Assembly (NCBI RefSeq): GCF_036850765.1 | Contig: NC_089492.1 | Coordinates: forward strand, 295,873,090 to 295,937,089 | Source of the DNA: Saccopteryx bilineata | Taxonomy: Eukaryota > Chordata > Mammalia > Chiroptera > Emballonuridae | Length of the DNA stretch: 64,000 nt | Reading direction: 5' to 3' | In this document: positions 52,837 through 63,775 of the stretch, one piece after another | Position numbering within the stretch: the first letter of the stretch is position 1 | How the letters are laid out: each line of letters begins with the position of its first letter | Translations under genes and position numbers: made by a program | The notes under the pieces: model-generated | The model's database searches: none | What the model was told of the DNA's origin: nothing | The model's input: the letters and a program-made list of their open reading frames with translations, nothing else

Positions 52837-54540
52837 ATGGATCCTCAGCCCCCTCCACCTGCCCAGGGCAGCCCACCTCACCGTGGCCGGGGCCGGGGCC
52901 GTGGCCGGGGCAGAGGCCGTGGTCGGGGCCGGGGCCGGGGCCGGGGGGGAGCCGGAGCCCCTCGGGCACCCCTGCCCTGCCCGACCTGTGGCCGCCTCTT
53001 CCGCTTCCCCTACTACCTCTCGCGGCACTGGCTCAGCCACTCGGGCCTCCGACCCCACGCCTGCCCCCTGTGCCCCAAGGCCTTCCGCCGGCCGGCCCAC
53101 CTGTCCCGCCACTTGCGTGGCCACGGGCCCCAGCCCCCGCTGCGCTGCGCCGCCTGTCCCCGCACCTTCCCCGAGCCCGCCCAGCTACGGCGCCACCTGG
53201 CCCAGGAGCACGCGGGTGGCGAGGTCGAGCTCGCCATCGAGAGAGTGGCCAAGGAGCCCACCGAGTCCAGCTGGGGCCCACAGGAAGACGCCGCCGCCGA
53301 GCAGCCCAGCACGGCCGCCGCCGGCGCCCCGGAGGAGGAGGCGGCGTGGCCTGATCCGTGGCCCGCAGGAGAGCCGGCCGCACCCGCGGCCCCCATGAGT
53401 GCTGAGCCCCGGGAGTCGGAGTCGGAGGAGACCGAGGCCGGGGCGGCAGAGCTGAGGGCCGAGCTTGCGCTGGCGGCCGGGCGGCAGGAGGAAAAGCAGG
53501 TCCTGCTCCAGGCCGACTGGACGCTGCTGTGCCTCCGCTGCCGGGAGGCCTTCGCCACCAAGGGCGAGCTGAAGGCGCACCCGTGCCTGCGCCCTGAGGG
53601 CGAGCAGGAGGGTGAGGGGGGGCCCCCGCCTCGCCCCAAGCGACACCAGTGCCCCATCTGCCTCAAGGCCTTCGCCAGGCCCTGGTCGCTGTCCCGCCAC
53701 CGGCTGGTCCACTCCACTGACCGCCCCTTTGTGTGCCCGGACTGCGGCCTGGCCTTCCGCCTCGCCTCCTACCTCCGCCAGCACCGCCGTGTGCATGGTG
53801 CGCTCAGCCTGCTGGCCCCACTGCCTGGGGGCAAGAAGGACGACAAAGCCTCTGGCGCTCGGAACTCAGGGAAGGGGCCCGAGGGCAGTGAAGGGGCTGA
53901 GTGCGGGGCCGCCCCCGAAGGGGGAGACGGCGGCGGAGGGCAGAACGGAGAGGACGCAGCCCCGGCCCGGCCCCCCGCCGGGGAGCCCCGGTTCTGGTGC
54001 CCCGAGTGTGGCAAAGGATTCCGGCGCCGGGCGCACCTGCGGCAGCACGGGGTGACCCACTCAGGGGCGCGCCCTTTCCAGTGCGTGCGCTGCCAGCGCG
54101 AGTTCAAGCGGCTGGCCGACCTGGCCCGGCATGCACAGGTGCACGCGGGGGGCCCAGCCCCGCATCCGTGCCCGCACTGCCCACGCCGCTTCTCCCGCGC
54201 CTACAGCCTCCTGCGCCACCAGCGGTGCCACCGTGCTGAGCTGGAGAGAGCAGCCGCGCTCCAGGCGCTCCAGGCCCAGGCCCCGCTGTCGCCCCCTCCT
54301 CCGCCGCCACTGCCTTTACCGGCTGCCGGGCAGGAGGAGGAGGAAGGGCCGCCCCTGCCCATCGCACGCATCAAGGAAGAGCCACCCTCTCCGGGGACCC
54401 CACCCCGGTCACCGCCAGCTCCCCCTGTCTTCCTCAGCGCCTCCTGCTTCGACAGCCAAGACCACTCGGCCTTCGAGATGGACGAGGACGAGATGGACAG
54501 CAAAGCGCACCTGCGCGGGTTGGGTGGCCTGGCCTCCTGA
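52837..54540 (+). CDS. ZNF579: ZNF579, RG-repeat plus C2H2 fingers
   Basis: The single coding exon starts two bases after the acceptor and gives 567 residues (human 562 as I recall). MDPQPPPPAQG leads into a run of Arg-Gly dipeptides, about residues 18-36. Fingers 1-3 are CPTC, CPLC and CAAC. After an acidic, alanine-rich spacer a degenerate finger CLRC..HPC lacks the usual His pair. CPIC and CPDC follow, then another low-complexity spacer and the last three, CPEC, CVRC and CPHC. That is eight complete fingers. The tail has IKEEPPSP, a sumoylation-type motif, and an acidic EMDEDEMD. It is presumed to be a nuclear DNA- or RNA-binding regulator. The 183 in-frame codons upstream are intron. Confidence 0.95.
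   Translation: MDPQPPPPAQGSPPHRGRGRGRGRGRGRGRGRGRGRGGAGAPRAPLPCPTCGRLFRFPYYLSRHWLSHSGLRPHACPLCPKAFRRPAHLSRHLRGHGPQPPLRCAACPRTFPEPAQLRRHLAQEHAGGEVELAIERVAKEPTESSWGPQEDAAAEQPSTAAAGAPEEEAAWPDPWPAGEPAAPAAPMSAEPRESESEETEAGAAELRAELALAAGRQEEKQVLLQADWTLLCLRCREAFATKGELKAHPCLRPEGEQEGEGGPPPRPKRHQCPICLKAFARPWSLSRHRLVHSTDRPFVCPDCGLAFRLASYLRQHRRVHGALSLLAPLPGGKKDDKASGARNSGKGPEGSEGAECGAAPEGGDGGGGQNGEDAAPARPPAGEPRFWCPECGKGFRRRAHLRQHGVTHSGARPFQCVRCQREFKRLADLARHAQVHAGGPAPHPCPHCPRRFSRAYSLLRHQRCHRAELERAAALQALQAQAPLSPPPPPPLPLPAAGQEEEEGPPLPIARIKEEPPSPGTPPRSPPAPPVFLSASCFDSQDHSAFEMDEDEMDSKAHLRGLGGLAS
52882..52950 (+). repeat. ZNF579: GGCCGG-type repeat coding the Arg-Gly run
   Basis: GGCCGGGGCC and GGCCGTGGCC units encode Arg-Gly dipeptides. 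The plus strand is G-rich enough for quadruplex formation. Confidence 0.7.
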
Positions 54541-54927
54541 CCCTCACACACGCCCTTTTGCCCCTCTAGTTGGCCCCCTGGTTTGGAATGTGGAGGAGAG
54601 AAGTTGAAGGAGAGAGGCCTCTCTACCCGCCCACCCCTGTCCCTCCTATCCCTGACACTAAGGAGGTCGGGGACCTGGACCACCGTTCCCCTCCCCCTCC
54701 CACACCCCAGGTCCCCAGTGCTGGTTAGGAACTCTTCACTCAAGACGTGTCTGGGGCAGGACTGCTTGGAAAAAAAGAGGGGCAGGACATTGGCCACAAA
54801 GATGGAGACTGGGGGGGACCCCCTGCCGTCTGCCCTCTTTGTACACACTGGACACCACCACCTCTTTTGGAACTACCATACCTTGGGGGGTCCCCAGTGA
54901 GCCAAGATCCGTCCCTGTCCCTTTGTG

Positions 54928-54933
54928 AATAAA
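54928..54933 (+). terminator. ZNF579: Poly(A) signal of ZNF579
   Basis: AATAAATGTGAGTTCGTG lies 388 bases past the stop, with a GT-rich element next to it. Confidence 0.85.
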
Positions 54934-54959
54934 TGTGAGTTCGTGAAACGAGAGTAAGG

Positions 54960-55684
54960 CCATCTGTGGAGGGGTCTGAGAGAGCCAGGGGGGGCTGTCC
55001 AACAGGCTCTGAGCTTGGGTTTGGGCAGGAAGAACACAGACGTAGCCAAACCAGACACCTAGGAGTGAGAGAAGACAGGTGACCATCTGCCCTGGAAACT
55101 TCTGAGACCTCTATGGCCCCCTGCCCCCCTATGTCCTCATTCAGTGAACATTTACCAGAACCCGGGCTGACTCACAGGATGCTGAGGGGGAAGCCCTTGG
55201 CTCCCTACTAGGAGCCAGAGTTTTCGATCTCTAAGATGGTTTGGCCACAGGCTGATGTGGCTGGCCGTCTCCATGTAAGTTTAGGACAAAAAAAAAGTTT
55301 AAAGCAATTAAAACTGAGTAAGATTGAAAGTTCAGTTCCTCAATTACACTATACTACTTTAAGTGTCCCATAGCCCCCTGTGGCTGGTGGCTACTCTATT
55401 AGACTGCACAGATATAGAACTTTCTGTTGTTGCAGACAACACCGCCTGAGATAAACGATTTTCAATCTAACATCTGATATTGATAAAGGGCTCCCAAGGA
55501 AGTTGAGGGCACTGTAGTGAGCGGACGTGACTGGAAGGTTAGGGCTGCGGTGAGTTGACATTTTACTTGAATGAAGAACCAGGTGAGGAAACAGGTGGAA
55601 CAAAGGCCAGATAGGTGGGTTCTGTATGTTAGAGAAACAGCAAGGAATTGGGGGCAGAAGGGGTCATTTTCTACAAATTCTTTT
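54960..55684. other. Downstream flank of ZNF579
   Basis: No gene is supported. Possible old relics are unclassified. Confidence 0.35.
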
Positions 55685-55902
55685 CTTTTTTAATTCAGTG
55701 AGAGGTGCGGAAGCAGTGAGCGCCCCAACCAGAATTTACCTGACAAAACCACTAGGGGGCGATGCTTTGCCCATCTGGGGCATTGCTCCGTTGCTCAGCA
55801 ACTGAACTCTTCCCAGCACCTGAGGAGGAAGCCATGGAGCCATCCTCAGCACCTGGGGCTAACTTGCTCCAATACAGCTATGGCCGCAGGAGGGAAAGAG
55901 AG

Positions 55903-55951
<49 letters not shown>

Positions 55952-56320
55952 GAGAGGCAAGAGGGGAAGGGGTGGAGAAGATGGGCACTTCTGTGTGCCC
56001 TGACTGGGAATCAAACCCGAGACTGCCTGACCAGGTGGTGGCACATTAGATAGAGCATTGGACTGGGATGTGGAGGACCCCGGTTTGAAACCCCGAGGTC
56101 ACCAGCTTGAGCGCAGGCTCATGTGGTTTGAGCAAGGCTCACCACCTTGAGCCAGAGGTTGCTGGCTTGAGCAAGGGGTCACTCGGTCTGCTATAGCCCC
56201 TTGGTCAAGGCAGATGTAAGCAAGCAATCAATGAGCAACTAAGGTGCCACAACGAAGAATTGATGCTTCTCGTCTCTCTCCCTTCCTGTGTGTCCCTATC
56301 TGTCCCTCTCCCTGTCTCTG

Positions 56321-56353
<33 letters not shown>

Positions 56354-56392
56354 AGGCCAATGCTCTACCATAGAGCCAACTGGCCAGGGCCT
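55685..56392 (-). repeat. Long tRNA-derived SINE (type B) interrupted by a type A copy
   Basis: The body 55685-56025 and the head 56353-56392 (CCAGGCCAATGCTCTACC..GGCCAGGGCC) are two parts of one reverse type B copy. A (GA)n tract lies at 55905-55956. Confidence 0.8.
56026..56352 (+). repeat. Long tRNA-derived SINE (type A) nested in type B
   Basis: It begins GCCTGACCAGGTGGTGG and ends in (CA)n. It splits the type B head, so type A moved after this B copy. Confidence 0.85.
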
Positions 56393-57404
56393 GCCTATCT
56401 ATCTATTTATTTATCTAGTACCTATCTATCCATATGAACACATACATTTGTTTAGGTCCTAGGACTGGAGGGATGAAGGTTGTGTCCAAGCCATTTTTTT
56501 TTCAAGCCAATTTTCTTTAAACCTTTACTCATTCCATCGATGGACAAACTACCTCCCCCCAGTGCATTTGATGGCTCTCTCCTGACATTGACCACCCAGG
56601 TATCTTCACACCTGTCAGGTCAGGCAAGAGAGGGGTGAATCCGTCCTGTTATCTAGGACACAGAGTCGAGGCTCTGAGTGAGAAGGTATCTTCCCCGGTG
56701 TGATGAAAGCACCAGGCAGTGAAAGAGCGGGGAGGGACCGCTGGGAAGAGTCTGGTGGAGAGTCAGGGAGGGGAGATGATCACAGAGCTTCACACAGTCC
56801 CGTGTCCGAGATTTAACACGGCTTCACTGAGCCCTTGGAATGGTGCCTGGCACGTAGTAAGCATTCAGTACGTGTTAGCGTTTGTGGTTGTTACTGTTCT
56901 CCCCACACCACCCAGGGATGGTGGCTGGGGACTGAGGGAGAGAGAGACCAGCTGGCCAGCTGCCCTGGTGGAGCTTACAGACCAGGGGAGAAAGTGGAAA
57001 ACAACAAAATACCGGCACAAGGAAATGAGGGTTGCCAAATGAGACCAGGTCCCCAACAAAACTAGAATCTACAGAAAGTTGTCATTTAGCCTTGGGTACT
57101 GGGGAGATGGGGCCTGGGGTATGCTTTCGTGACGTCAAAGCCACCTCCCTCCCCAGGAACCTTCAGTGGCTCCCTATTGCCACATCCAAATGTGGGCCAC
57201 CATTTAGTGAGCACCTACTGTTTGTTGAGCCCCTACCACAGCCAGACACCATTTAGCACAATCGCAAGGACAAAAACCATTGAGGGAAAGAATTCAGTAA
57301 TAGCCCCACTTGTAAAAGGAACAAAAGAGAGGATTTGAGCTAAGAAGTTACTTGTCTTATTTCTGGAGCCACTGCCATGAAGTGAACCCCCTTTTTATTT
57401 CTTA
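56393..57404. other. Intergenic, old relics only
   Basis: A (CTAT)n/(TTTA)n stretch lies at 56392-56420. L2-like ends occur near 56840 (GGTGCCTGGCACGTAGTAAGC, in words GGTGCCTGGCACG and TAGTAAGC). No gene. Confidence 0.35.
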
Positions 57405-57409
57405 TTTTT

Positions 57410-57447
57410 TTCCTTTGTTTTAAATTTTAAAATTTATTGATTGAGTT

Positions 57448-57487
<40 letters not shown>

Positions 57488-57618
57488 CCACATTGATTTG
57501 TTGTTCCACTTATTCATGCTATCATTGATTCTTTTATGTGCCTTGACTGGGGATTGAACCCACAACCTTGGCATGATGGCACGGTGCTCTAACCAACTGA
57601 GCTACCTCTCCAGAGCCA
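57410..57618 (-). repeat. MEG-like SINE with (GA)n tail
   Basis: The head at the right reads TAACCAACTGAGCTACC. (GA)n lies at 57452-57482. Confidence 0.7.
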
Positions 57619-57711
57619 TACAGAGAGAGGAAGGAGAGGGAGGGAGAGGAAAAGAAAGAGAGAGGGAAAGAGAGAGAGGGAGAGAGTGAGAGGGAGAGAG
57701 AGAGAGGAACA

Positions 57712-58056
57712 CACCTGACTAGGCGGTGGTGCAGTAGATGGAGTCTCGACCTGGGATGCTGAGGACTCAGGTTTGAAACCCCAAGGTTGCCAGCATGAGT
57801 GTGGGCTTACCCAGCTTGAGCATGGAGACACTGGCATGAGCATGTGATTGTGGACATGACCCCATGGTCACTGGTTTGAGCCCAAAAGTCGCTGGCGTGA
57901 GCAAGGGTTTGCTGGCTCAGCTGGAGCCTCCTGGTCAAGGCATGCATGAGAAAGCAAGAAACGAACAACTAAAGTGCTGCAGGTATGAGTTGATGCTTCT
58001 GATCTCTCTCCCTTCCTGTCTGTCTGTCCGTGTGTGTGTGTATGTGTCTTGCTAAA
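57712..58056 (+). repeat. Long tRNA-derived SINE (type A)
   Basis: It begins CACCTGACTAGGCGGTGG. It is surrounded on both sides by GA-rich text of MEG-like copies. Confidence 0.8.
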
Positions 58057-58212
58057 AAGAGAGCGAGAGAGAGAGGAAGGAGAGAGAGAGAAACATTGAT
58101 TTATTTATGCATTCATTGTTTACTTCCTGCATGTCTCCTGATCGGGGATCGAACATACAACCTTGGTATTCTGGTACAATGCTCAAACCAGCTGAGCTAA
58201 CAGGCCAGGGCT
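58057..58212 (-). repeat. MEG-like SINE
   Basis: GGGGATCGAAC and the CAGCTGAGCTAACAGGCCAGG head end are visible in reverse. Confidence 0.75.
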
Positions 58213-58889
58213 GAGCCCTTCATTTTAAATGAGTTACTTTTTTGGGGGGGGACACAGGAGACAGTGCTTGACACCCAGGAGGAAGCTACTGCTGTTGGTG
58301 CCTTGTCCTTGCTCTGTTCCCAGGCTGGTAGAGACTTGGTCTCAGGGAAGCCTCAGCACTCTGCTGGGAATTAGGAGACATCCTCACCACTTTCTGGAGG
58401 CAGAAACAGCCTCAGAAAGGAAGTCCCTCTTCCAGGATCTTATCACTGGGAAAGGGTGGACATGGATTCGAACCCAGGCTACACCAGCTCCGTGCTGTTA
58501 TAATCCTGGCAGTCCACTCCCAGCCGCACAGCCCACCTTTCCAGACCCCTCCCTGTACATATGCTGGTCTCCTAGTCCCCAAAGTATCAAACCCTTGCCT
58601 CGGGTTTGCCCACCACGGTCCCTCATCCCACGTGCTAAGTCATCCTTAGGGATTTGCTGCCTCTGGAGAAAAACAGCCTTAGAACAAAGTTCAGAACCCA
58701 GGGTGAGACAACCAAGGGAGGTCCAGATATTTGGAGCAGATACAGGAACTGATAAAAAAAAAAAAGACAAACAAGTGGTGGTGATGATTCTGAAGTCTTA
58801 CATATATGATGATCTCAATGACATTTGTGAATAATAATAATACAAAACACACTCTGAGTTTTTATCTTGTGTCTCCAATGTACTATTTG
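58213..58889. other. Intergenic, no recognised gene
   Basis: A MIR-like core may lie at about 58320-58500 (GATTCGAACCCAGGCTACACC in part). No coding sequence is supported. Confidence 0.3.
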
Positions 58890-59040
58890 ATTTGAGAGAG
58901 AGAGAGAAACATCGATTTGTTGTTCCACTTATCTATGCATTCATTGGTTGACTCTTGTATGTCCCCTGACTGGGGATCGAACCCGCAACCTTGGCATATT
59001 GGGACAAGGCTCTAACCAATGGAGCTACGTGGCCAGGGCT
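58890..59040 (-). repeat. MEG-like SINE
   Basis: The reverse copy has GGGGATCGAACCCGCAACC and ends in GGAGCTACGTGGCCAGGG. Confidence 0.8.
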
Positions 59041-59720
59041 GGCTTTTTTGTGTGTGTCTTAAACAGCTTTGTTGAGGTAGTATTTATATGCCACAAAATT
59101 CACTCACTTTACATGTACAATTCAATGGCATTTAGCCTGTTTACAGGACTGTGGGACTATCGCCACAACCCAATTTTAGAACATTTTCATTACCCTAAAA
59201 GGTCTCTTGTGAGCATTAATAGTCACTTCCCATTCCCAGCCCTGGGTTCAGGCAACCACGAGCCCACTTTCTGTCTCTCTAGATGTGCCTTCTCTCGACA
59301 TTTCATAGACATGGGTCACACTACACATGGCCTTTTTCTGTCTGGCATCCTCCATTTAGCCTAATGTCTTTTAAGATTCCATTCACATTGTCAATTGTAT
59401 CAGTACTTCGTTCCTTTTTTATGGTTGGATGATGTTCCATTGTATGGCTGGTCCACATCTTGTTTATCCATTCACCTGTTGATGGATGTTTGGGTGACGC
59501 CTACCCTTCCGCCATTGTCAGTAGTGCTGCTATGAACATAAGTGTACAAGTCTCTCTGCGGACATATGGTGCTGTTTCTCTTGGGCCGGTTCCTGGGAGC
59601 AGAATTGCGAGGCTACATGGGAGATTATAATACACTGTTTCAGAAATGTCCAGTTTTCCAGGGTGACTGTACTACGTACCGTCCCACCAGCGATGTATGA
59701 GGGTTCCCTATATATCACCA
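59041..59720 (-). mobile_element. L1 3' end, reverse orientation
   Basis: TGTACAATTCAATGGCATTTAG in its two parts, ACATTTTCATTACCC and GTTGATGGATGTTTGGGTG, follows the order of the complement of L1 3' sequence. The same segment occurs in sense at 47735. Confidence 0.75.
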
Positions 59721-59734
59721 TGGGGAGCTTCCTG

Positions 59735-59850
59735 GGAAAGAAACTCTGGTACAGAGATGAGAACTGACCTGCTCAAGGTCACATGGCTAGGAAGCAGTAG
59801 ACCCAGACTTGCAGTTCAAAGCCTGTGCTCTTAACCCTTTTCCGAGGAAT
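59735..59850 (-). repeat. MIR-like relic
   Basis: GCTCAAGGTCACATGGCTAG is the complement of the MIR core. Confidence 0.6.
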
Positions 59851-59898
59851 TGTTCTCATCCCATTCAGTCCTTCTTTCGTTCGTTCAACCTAAAGATC

Positions 59899-60218
59899 TT
59901 GTGTGTGTGTGTGAGAAAGACAGAGAGAGGGACAGATAAGGACAGACGGACAGACAGGAAGGGAGAGAGATGAGAAGTATCAGTTCTTCATTGTGGCTCC
60001 TTAGTTGTTCATTGATTGCTTTCTCATATGTGCCTTGACCAGGGGGCTACAGCAGACTGAGTGACCCCTTGTTCAAGCCAGTGACCTTTGGGCTCAAGCC
60101 AGTGACCCTCGTTCAAGCTGGGGAGCCTTGCTCAAGCTGGCGACCTCAGGGTTTTGAACCTGAGTCCTCCACATCCCAGTCTGATGCTCTATTCACTGCA
60201 CCACTGCCTGGTCAGGCC
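59899..60218 (-). repeat. Long tRNA-derived SINE (type A)
   Basis: The reverse copy is flanked by CAACCTAAAGATCTT and CAACCTAAAACTCTT. Confidence 0.8.
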
Positions 60219-60500
60219 AACCTAAAACTCTTGATTGAGGACGTAATACATGCAAAGGGCTGTGATTAGAGGTGGGAGAAGCGTCCATGGACGAATAGAC
60301 AAGGTTACATTCTGGAGGGAAACACAGAGAAACAAGCAGATTCAGGACATTGATGTGACAATGATCCAGGCCCCACTGTGTGATGGGCACTGTCCTAGGT
60401 GCTGATCTCCCACAGGGTAATGAAATAGAGACAGACCCCTCCCCACACTGAGCTTCCATTTCTGGTGGAAAGAGATAGACACAAAAACACAGGCAGCAAT

Positions 60501-60787
60501 CGCCTCACCAGGCGGTGGCGCAATGGATAGGGCATCGGACTGGGATGCAGAGAATCCAGGTTCGAAACCCGAAGGTTGCCGGCTTAAGTGTGGGATCATA
60601 GACATGACACCACCGTTGCGGCTTGAGCTCAAGGTTCACTGGCTTGAGCAAGGGGTCACCCACTCAACTGGAGCCCCCCACTCTGGGTCAGGGTACATAG
60701 GAAAGAGCAATCAGTGCCGCAACGAAGAATTGATGCTTCTCATCTCTCTCCCTTCCTGTCTCTGTCTCACACACACACACACAAAAA
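60501..60787 (+). repeat. Long tRNA-derived SINE (type A)
   Basis: It begins CGCCTCACCAGGCGGTGG and ends in (CA)n. Confidence 0.8.
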
Positions 60788-62142
60788 CCAACCCCACAAA
60801 CACAGAACATAGGCTGCAAGTGAATGCTCAAGCAGCTCAGGATGAGAAGCATGCTATGGAGGTGACATGCAGCTCTGTCAGAGCAGAAGCCTCATAGATA
60901 CCTGGGGCTATGTCCCAGGGGAGGACACAGCTGATGCAGAGGTCCTGGGGTGGGAATCTGACTGATGTGGTCAGGGAGCAAAGAGGCTCACGGAATTGGA
61001 GGGAGTGTGAGAGGGAAGAAGGAGTGAGCGGGAGGAAGTCAGTACAGGGATGGGGGTCTGGACCTGCAGGGACTCATAGGGACTCTGGGTTTCTACTCCA
61101 AGTGAGATGGGGAAGGGAGCTTCAGAGCAACTCATGCTGAGGCCAGCAGGATTTCACTTCCCCTTTTCAAAAATTAGAAAACATGGAAAAAAATGGAAAG
61201 AACTATAGCGTGACCACCTATATGCTGACCCCCCCCAGACTCTACAATTAGCATTTGGCTCTATTAGCTTCATAATGAACCTGTCCTCCATCCATCCTTT
61301 ATCTATCTCTTCAAAAATTCATAAATGTTACGATTTAAAGTGATTTTAGGTTCACAGCCAAACTGAGGAGAAGTTACAGATGGTTTCCTATACATCTATC
61401 TTTTAAAAATTCATTTCAAAGCAGTTTGCAAATACCAGTGGGTGTTGCCCCTAAACACTCAGCATGCCTATCACAACGAGCTATCAAATATTTATTTCAG
61501 CTTCTTGTCCTTGGCAACATTTAAATGCAGGGAAATTCATATGTTTCGCGTGTTACTGTCTGTCAGGTTTTGAGATGTACCTACACCTGATTAACACCAA
61601 CCCCTTTCTCCAGGGCAAAAATTAAGCTCTCCTGTTTTGTTTTTAAAGTTACCTTTTCCTCTTAGAATCATTTGAATTTACAGAGAAGTTCCAGGGGTAA
61701 TGCAGACATCCCGTGAAACCCTTACCCAGACAGTCCTGACGTTATCGTGTCCTGTGAACATGGTCCATCTGGCAAAACCAAGTAACCCACACGGGCAGAT
61801 GACCATCCGGCAAATGCCACCCTGTGATCGGATTTCATTTCTTTCCCCATCACATCTGTTTCCTGCTCCGGGACCTTGCCTGGGATCCCACATGGCCTCT
61901 AACCGTCTACTCCGAATCATTTCTCACACTTGCCTTGGTTCTTGGTGACCTTGGTGGTTTGGAGGAGTCCTGGGGAGAGAGACCATGTGAAGGAAGCAAC
62001 GCGGCTCACCGCCTCCTCTCTGGGTGCCTGTCGTCCACGTGACTTGTCATAGATGTTGACTTTGATCACCTGGTGGACAACGACTTGGGGTTTGCAGGTT
62101 TCTCCACTGCAAAGAGGGCCCTCCCCCTTCCAAACCCTACTC
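60788..62142. other. Intergenic with L1-like antisense text
   Basis: About 61180-61930 resembles an old L1 in reverse (GTTCACAGCCAAACTGAGG and CAGAGAAGTTCC). No gene is supported. Confidence 0.35.
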
Positions 62143-62457
62143 TTTTTTTTTTTTTAATTTTTTTTGGTCAGAAACACAGAGAGAAAGACAGACAGACAGG
62201 AAGGGAGATGAGAAGCATCCATTCCTCGTGGTGGCACCTTAGTTGTTCATTGATTGCTTTCTCATATGTGCCTTGACCAGTGGGGCTACAGCAGAGCGAG
62301 TGACCCCTTGCTCAAGCCAGCGACCTTGGGCTCAAGCCGGCAACCATGGGGTCATGTCTATGATCCTACGTTCAAGCCAGCGACCTCGGGGTTTTGAACC
62401 TGCATCCTCTGCGTCCCAGTCTGATGCTCTATCATCTGTGCCACTGCCTGGTCAGGC
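62143..62457 (-). repeat. Long tRNA-derived SINE (type A)
   Basis: The reverse copy is flanked by CCCTACTCTTT on both sides. Confidence 0.85.
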
Positions 62458-62613
62458 CCTACTCTTTGTAAATAAGTCACTAAACATAGCCCACATGGAG
62501 GGGAGGGGACTTTCCATCTTCTGGGGAAAGAAGTCTCCTGAATACATTTTAAAAAAATTCTTCTGTCCCTTTTCCTTCTGCCTGTTTATTTATTTATTTG
62601 GTCATTTATTTGT

Positions 62614-62815
62614 AGCCCTGGTAAAATAGCTCAGTTGGTTAGAGTGTCATCCCAATAAGCCAAGGATTCAGGTTCCATCCCAGGTCAGGCCACATGCAAG
62701 AATCAAACAATGAGTGCATAAATAAATGGAACAACAAATCAACGTTTCTCTCTCTCTCTTTCTCTTTCCCCTTTCTCTCTTTCTAAAATCAATCAATAAA
62801 TAAATATTTAACACA
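62614..62815 (+). repeat. MEG-like tRNA-derived SINE, full length
   Basis: It shows GCCCTGGTAAAATAGCTCAG, the GTTAGAG A-box region and a tail AATCAATCAATAAATAAAT. Confidence 0.85.
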
Positions 62816-62893
62816 AAAATCATCTGTTTGTATTTGTATGGACTTGCGGATATTTAACAGTTCAGGTTATCGTCAAAGATGATGTTATGTCAC

Positions 62894-63178
62894 CCTGACT
62901 GGTGGTGGCGCAGTGGATAGAGCATCGACCTGCTCAAACCCCAAGGTTTCTGCCTTGAGTGCGGGGTCACTGGTTTGAGTGTGGAATCATAGGCATGACC
63001 CTATGCTCACTGGCTTGAAGCCCAAGGTCACTAGCTTGAGCAAGGGGTCACTTGCTCTGCTGTAGCCCCCTGGTCAAGGCACATATGAGAAAGCAATCAA
63101 TGAACAACTAAGGTGTCGTAACAAAGAACTGATGCTTCTCATCTCTCCCTTCCTGTCTGTCTGTCTGTCACTAAAAAA
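62894..63178 (+). repeat. Long tRNA-derived SINE (type A) inside the tandem array
   Basis: It is flanked by GATGTTAT at both ends. Confidence 0.85.
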
Positions 63179-63343
63179 AGATGTTATTTTATATAAACAT
63201 AGCATAGTCCAATACCATGCTATTAATTTTATATAAATATATATTAGTCTAATGTAATATTGTTGACTTTATATAAATATGTAAACCAATATGACATTAT
63301 TAGTTTCATAGAAGTATATTATAATCTAATATGGTGTTATCAA

Positions 63344-63625
63344 TTTTTTTGTGTGTGACAGAGACAGACAGAGGGACAGATAGGGACAGACAGACAGGAA
63401 CGGAGAGATGAGAAGCATCGATTCTTTGTGGCGGCACCTTAGTTGTTCATTGATGGCTTTCTCGTATGTGCTTTGACCCGGGAGGAGGGGGAGGCTACAG
63501 CAGAGCCAGTGACCCCTTGCTCAAGACAGTGACCTTGGGCTCAAGCTGGTGACCTCAGGGTCTCGAACCTGCGTCCTCCACATCTCAGTCCGACACTCTA
63601 TCCACTGCACCACTGCCTGGTCAGG
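63344..63625 (-). repeat. Long tRNA-derived SINE (type A), inverted, inside the tandem array
   Basis: The reverse copy is flanked by GGTGTTATCA at both ends. Confidence 0.85.
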
Positions 63626-63775
63626 CGGTGTTATCAGTTTTATATAAATATCTATTAGAGTCCAACATGATGTTATTTATTTTATAAAAATACATTCGTA
63701 TTCTGGTCTGGTCCAATGTTATTCATTTCATACAGATCTACGTTACTGTCCCACACAGCGTTATTGATTTTGCTG

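Larger units (their letters stand above)
62860..63775. repeat. Degenerate AT-rich tandem array, about 40-bp unit, split by two SINEs
   Basis: Units of the form ATGTTATTAATTTTATATAAATAT..AGTCCAAT (shown as ATGTTATT, AATTTTATATAAATAT and AGTCCAAT) begin near 62879, 63181, 63219, 63257, 63294, 63333, 63671, 63717 and 63758. Two SINEs interrupt it, each with a unit-derived target duplication. Confidence 0.75.

Noticed and set aside
62860..63775. CRISPR-like array
   Set aside because: The repeats are degenerate and contiguous without unique spacers, and the genome is mammalian.
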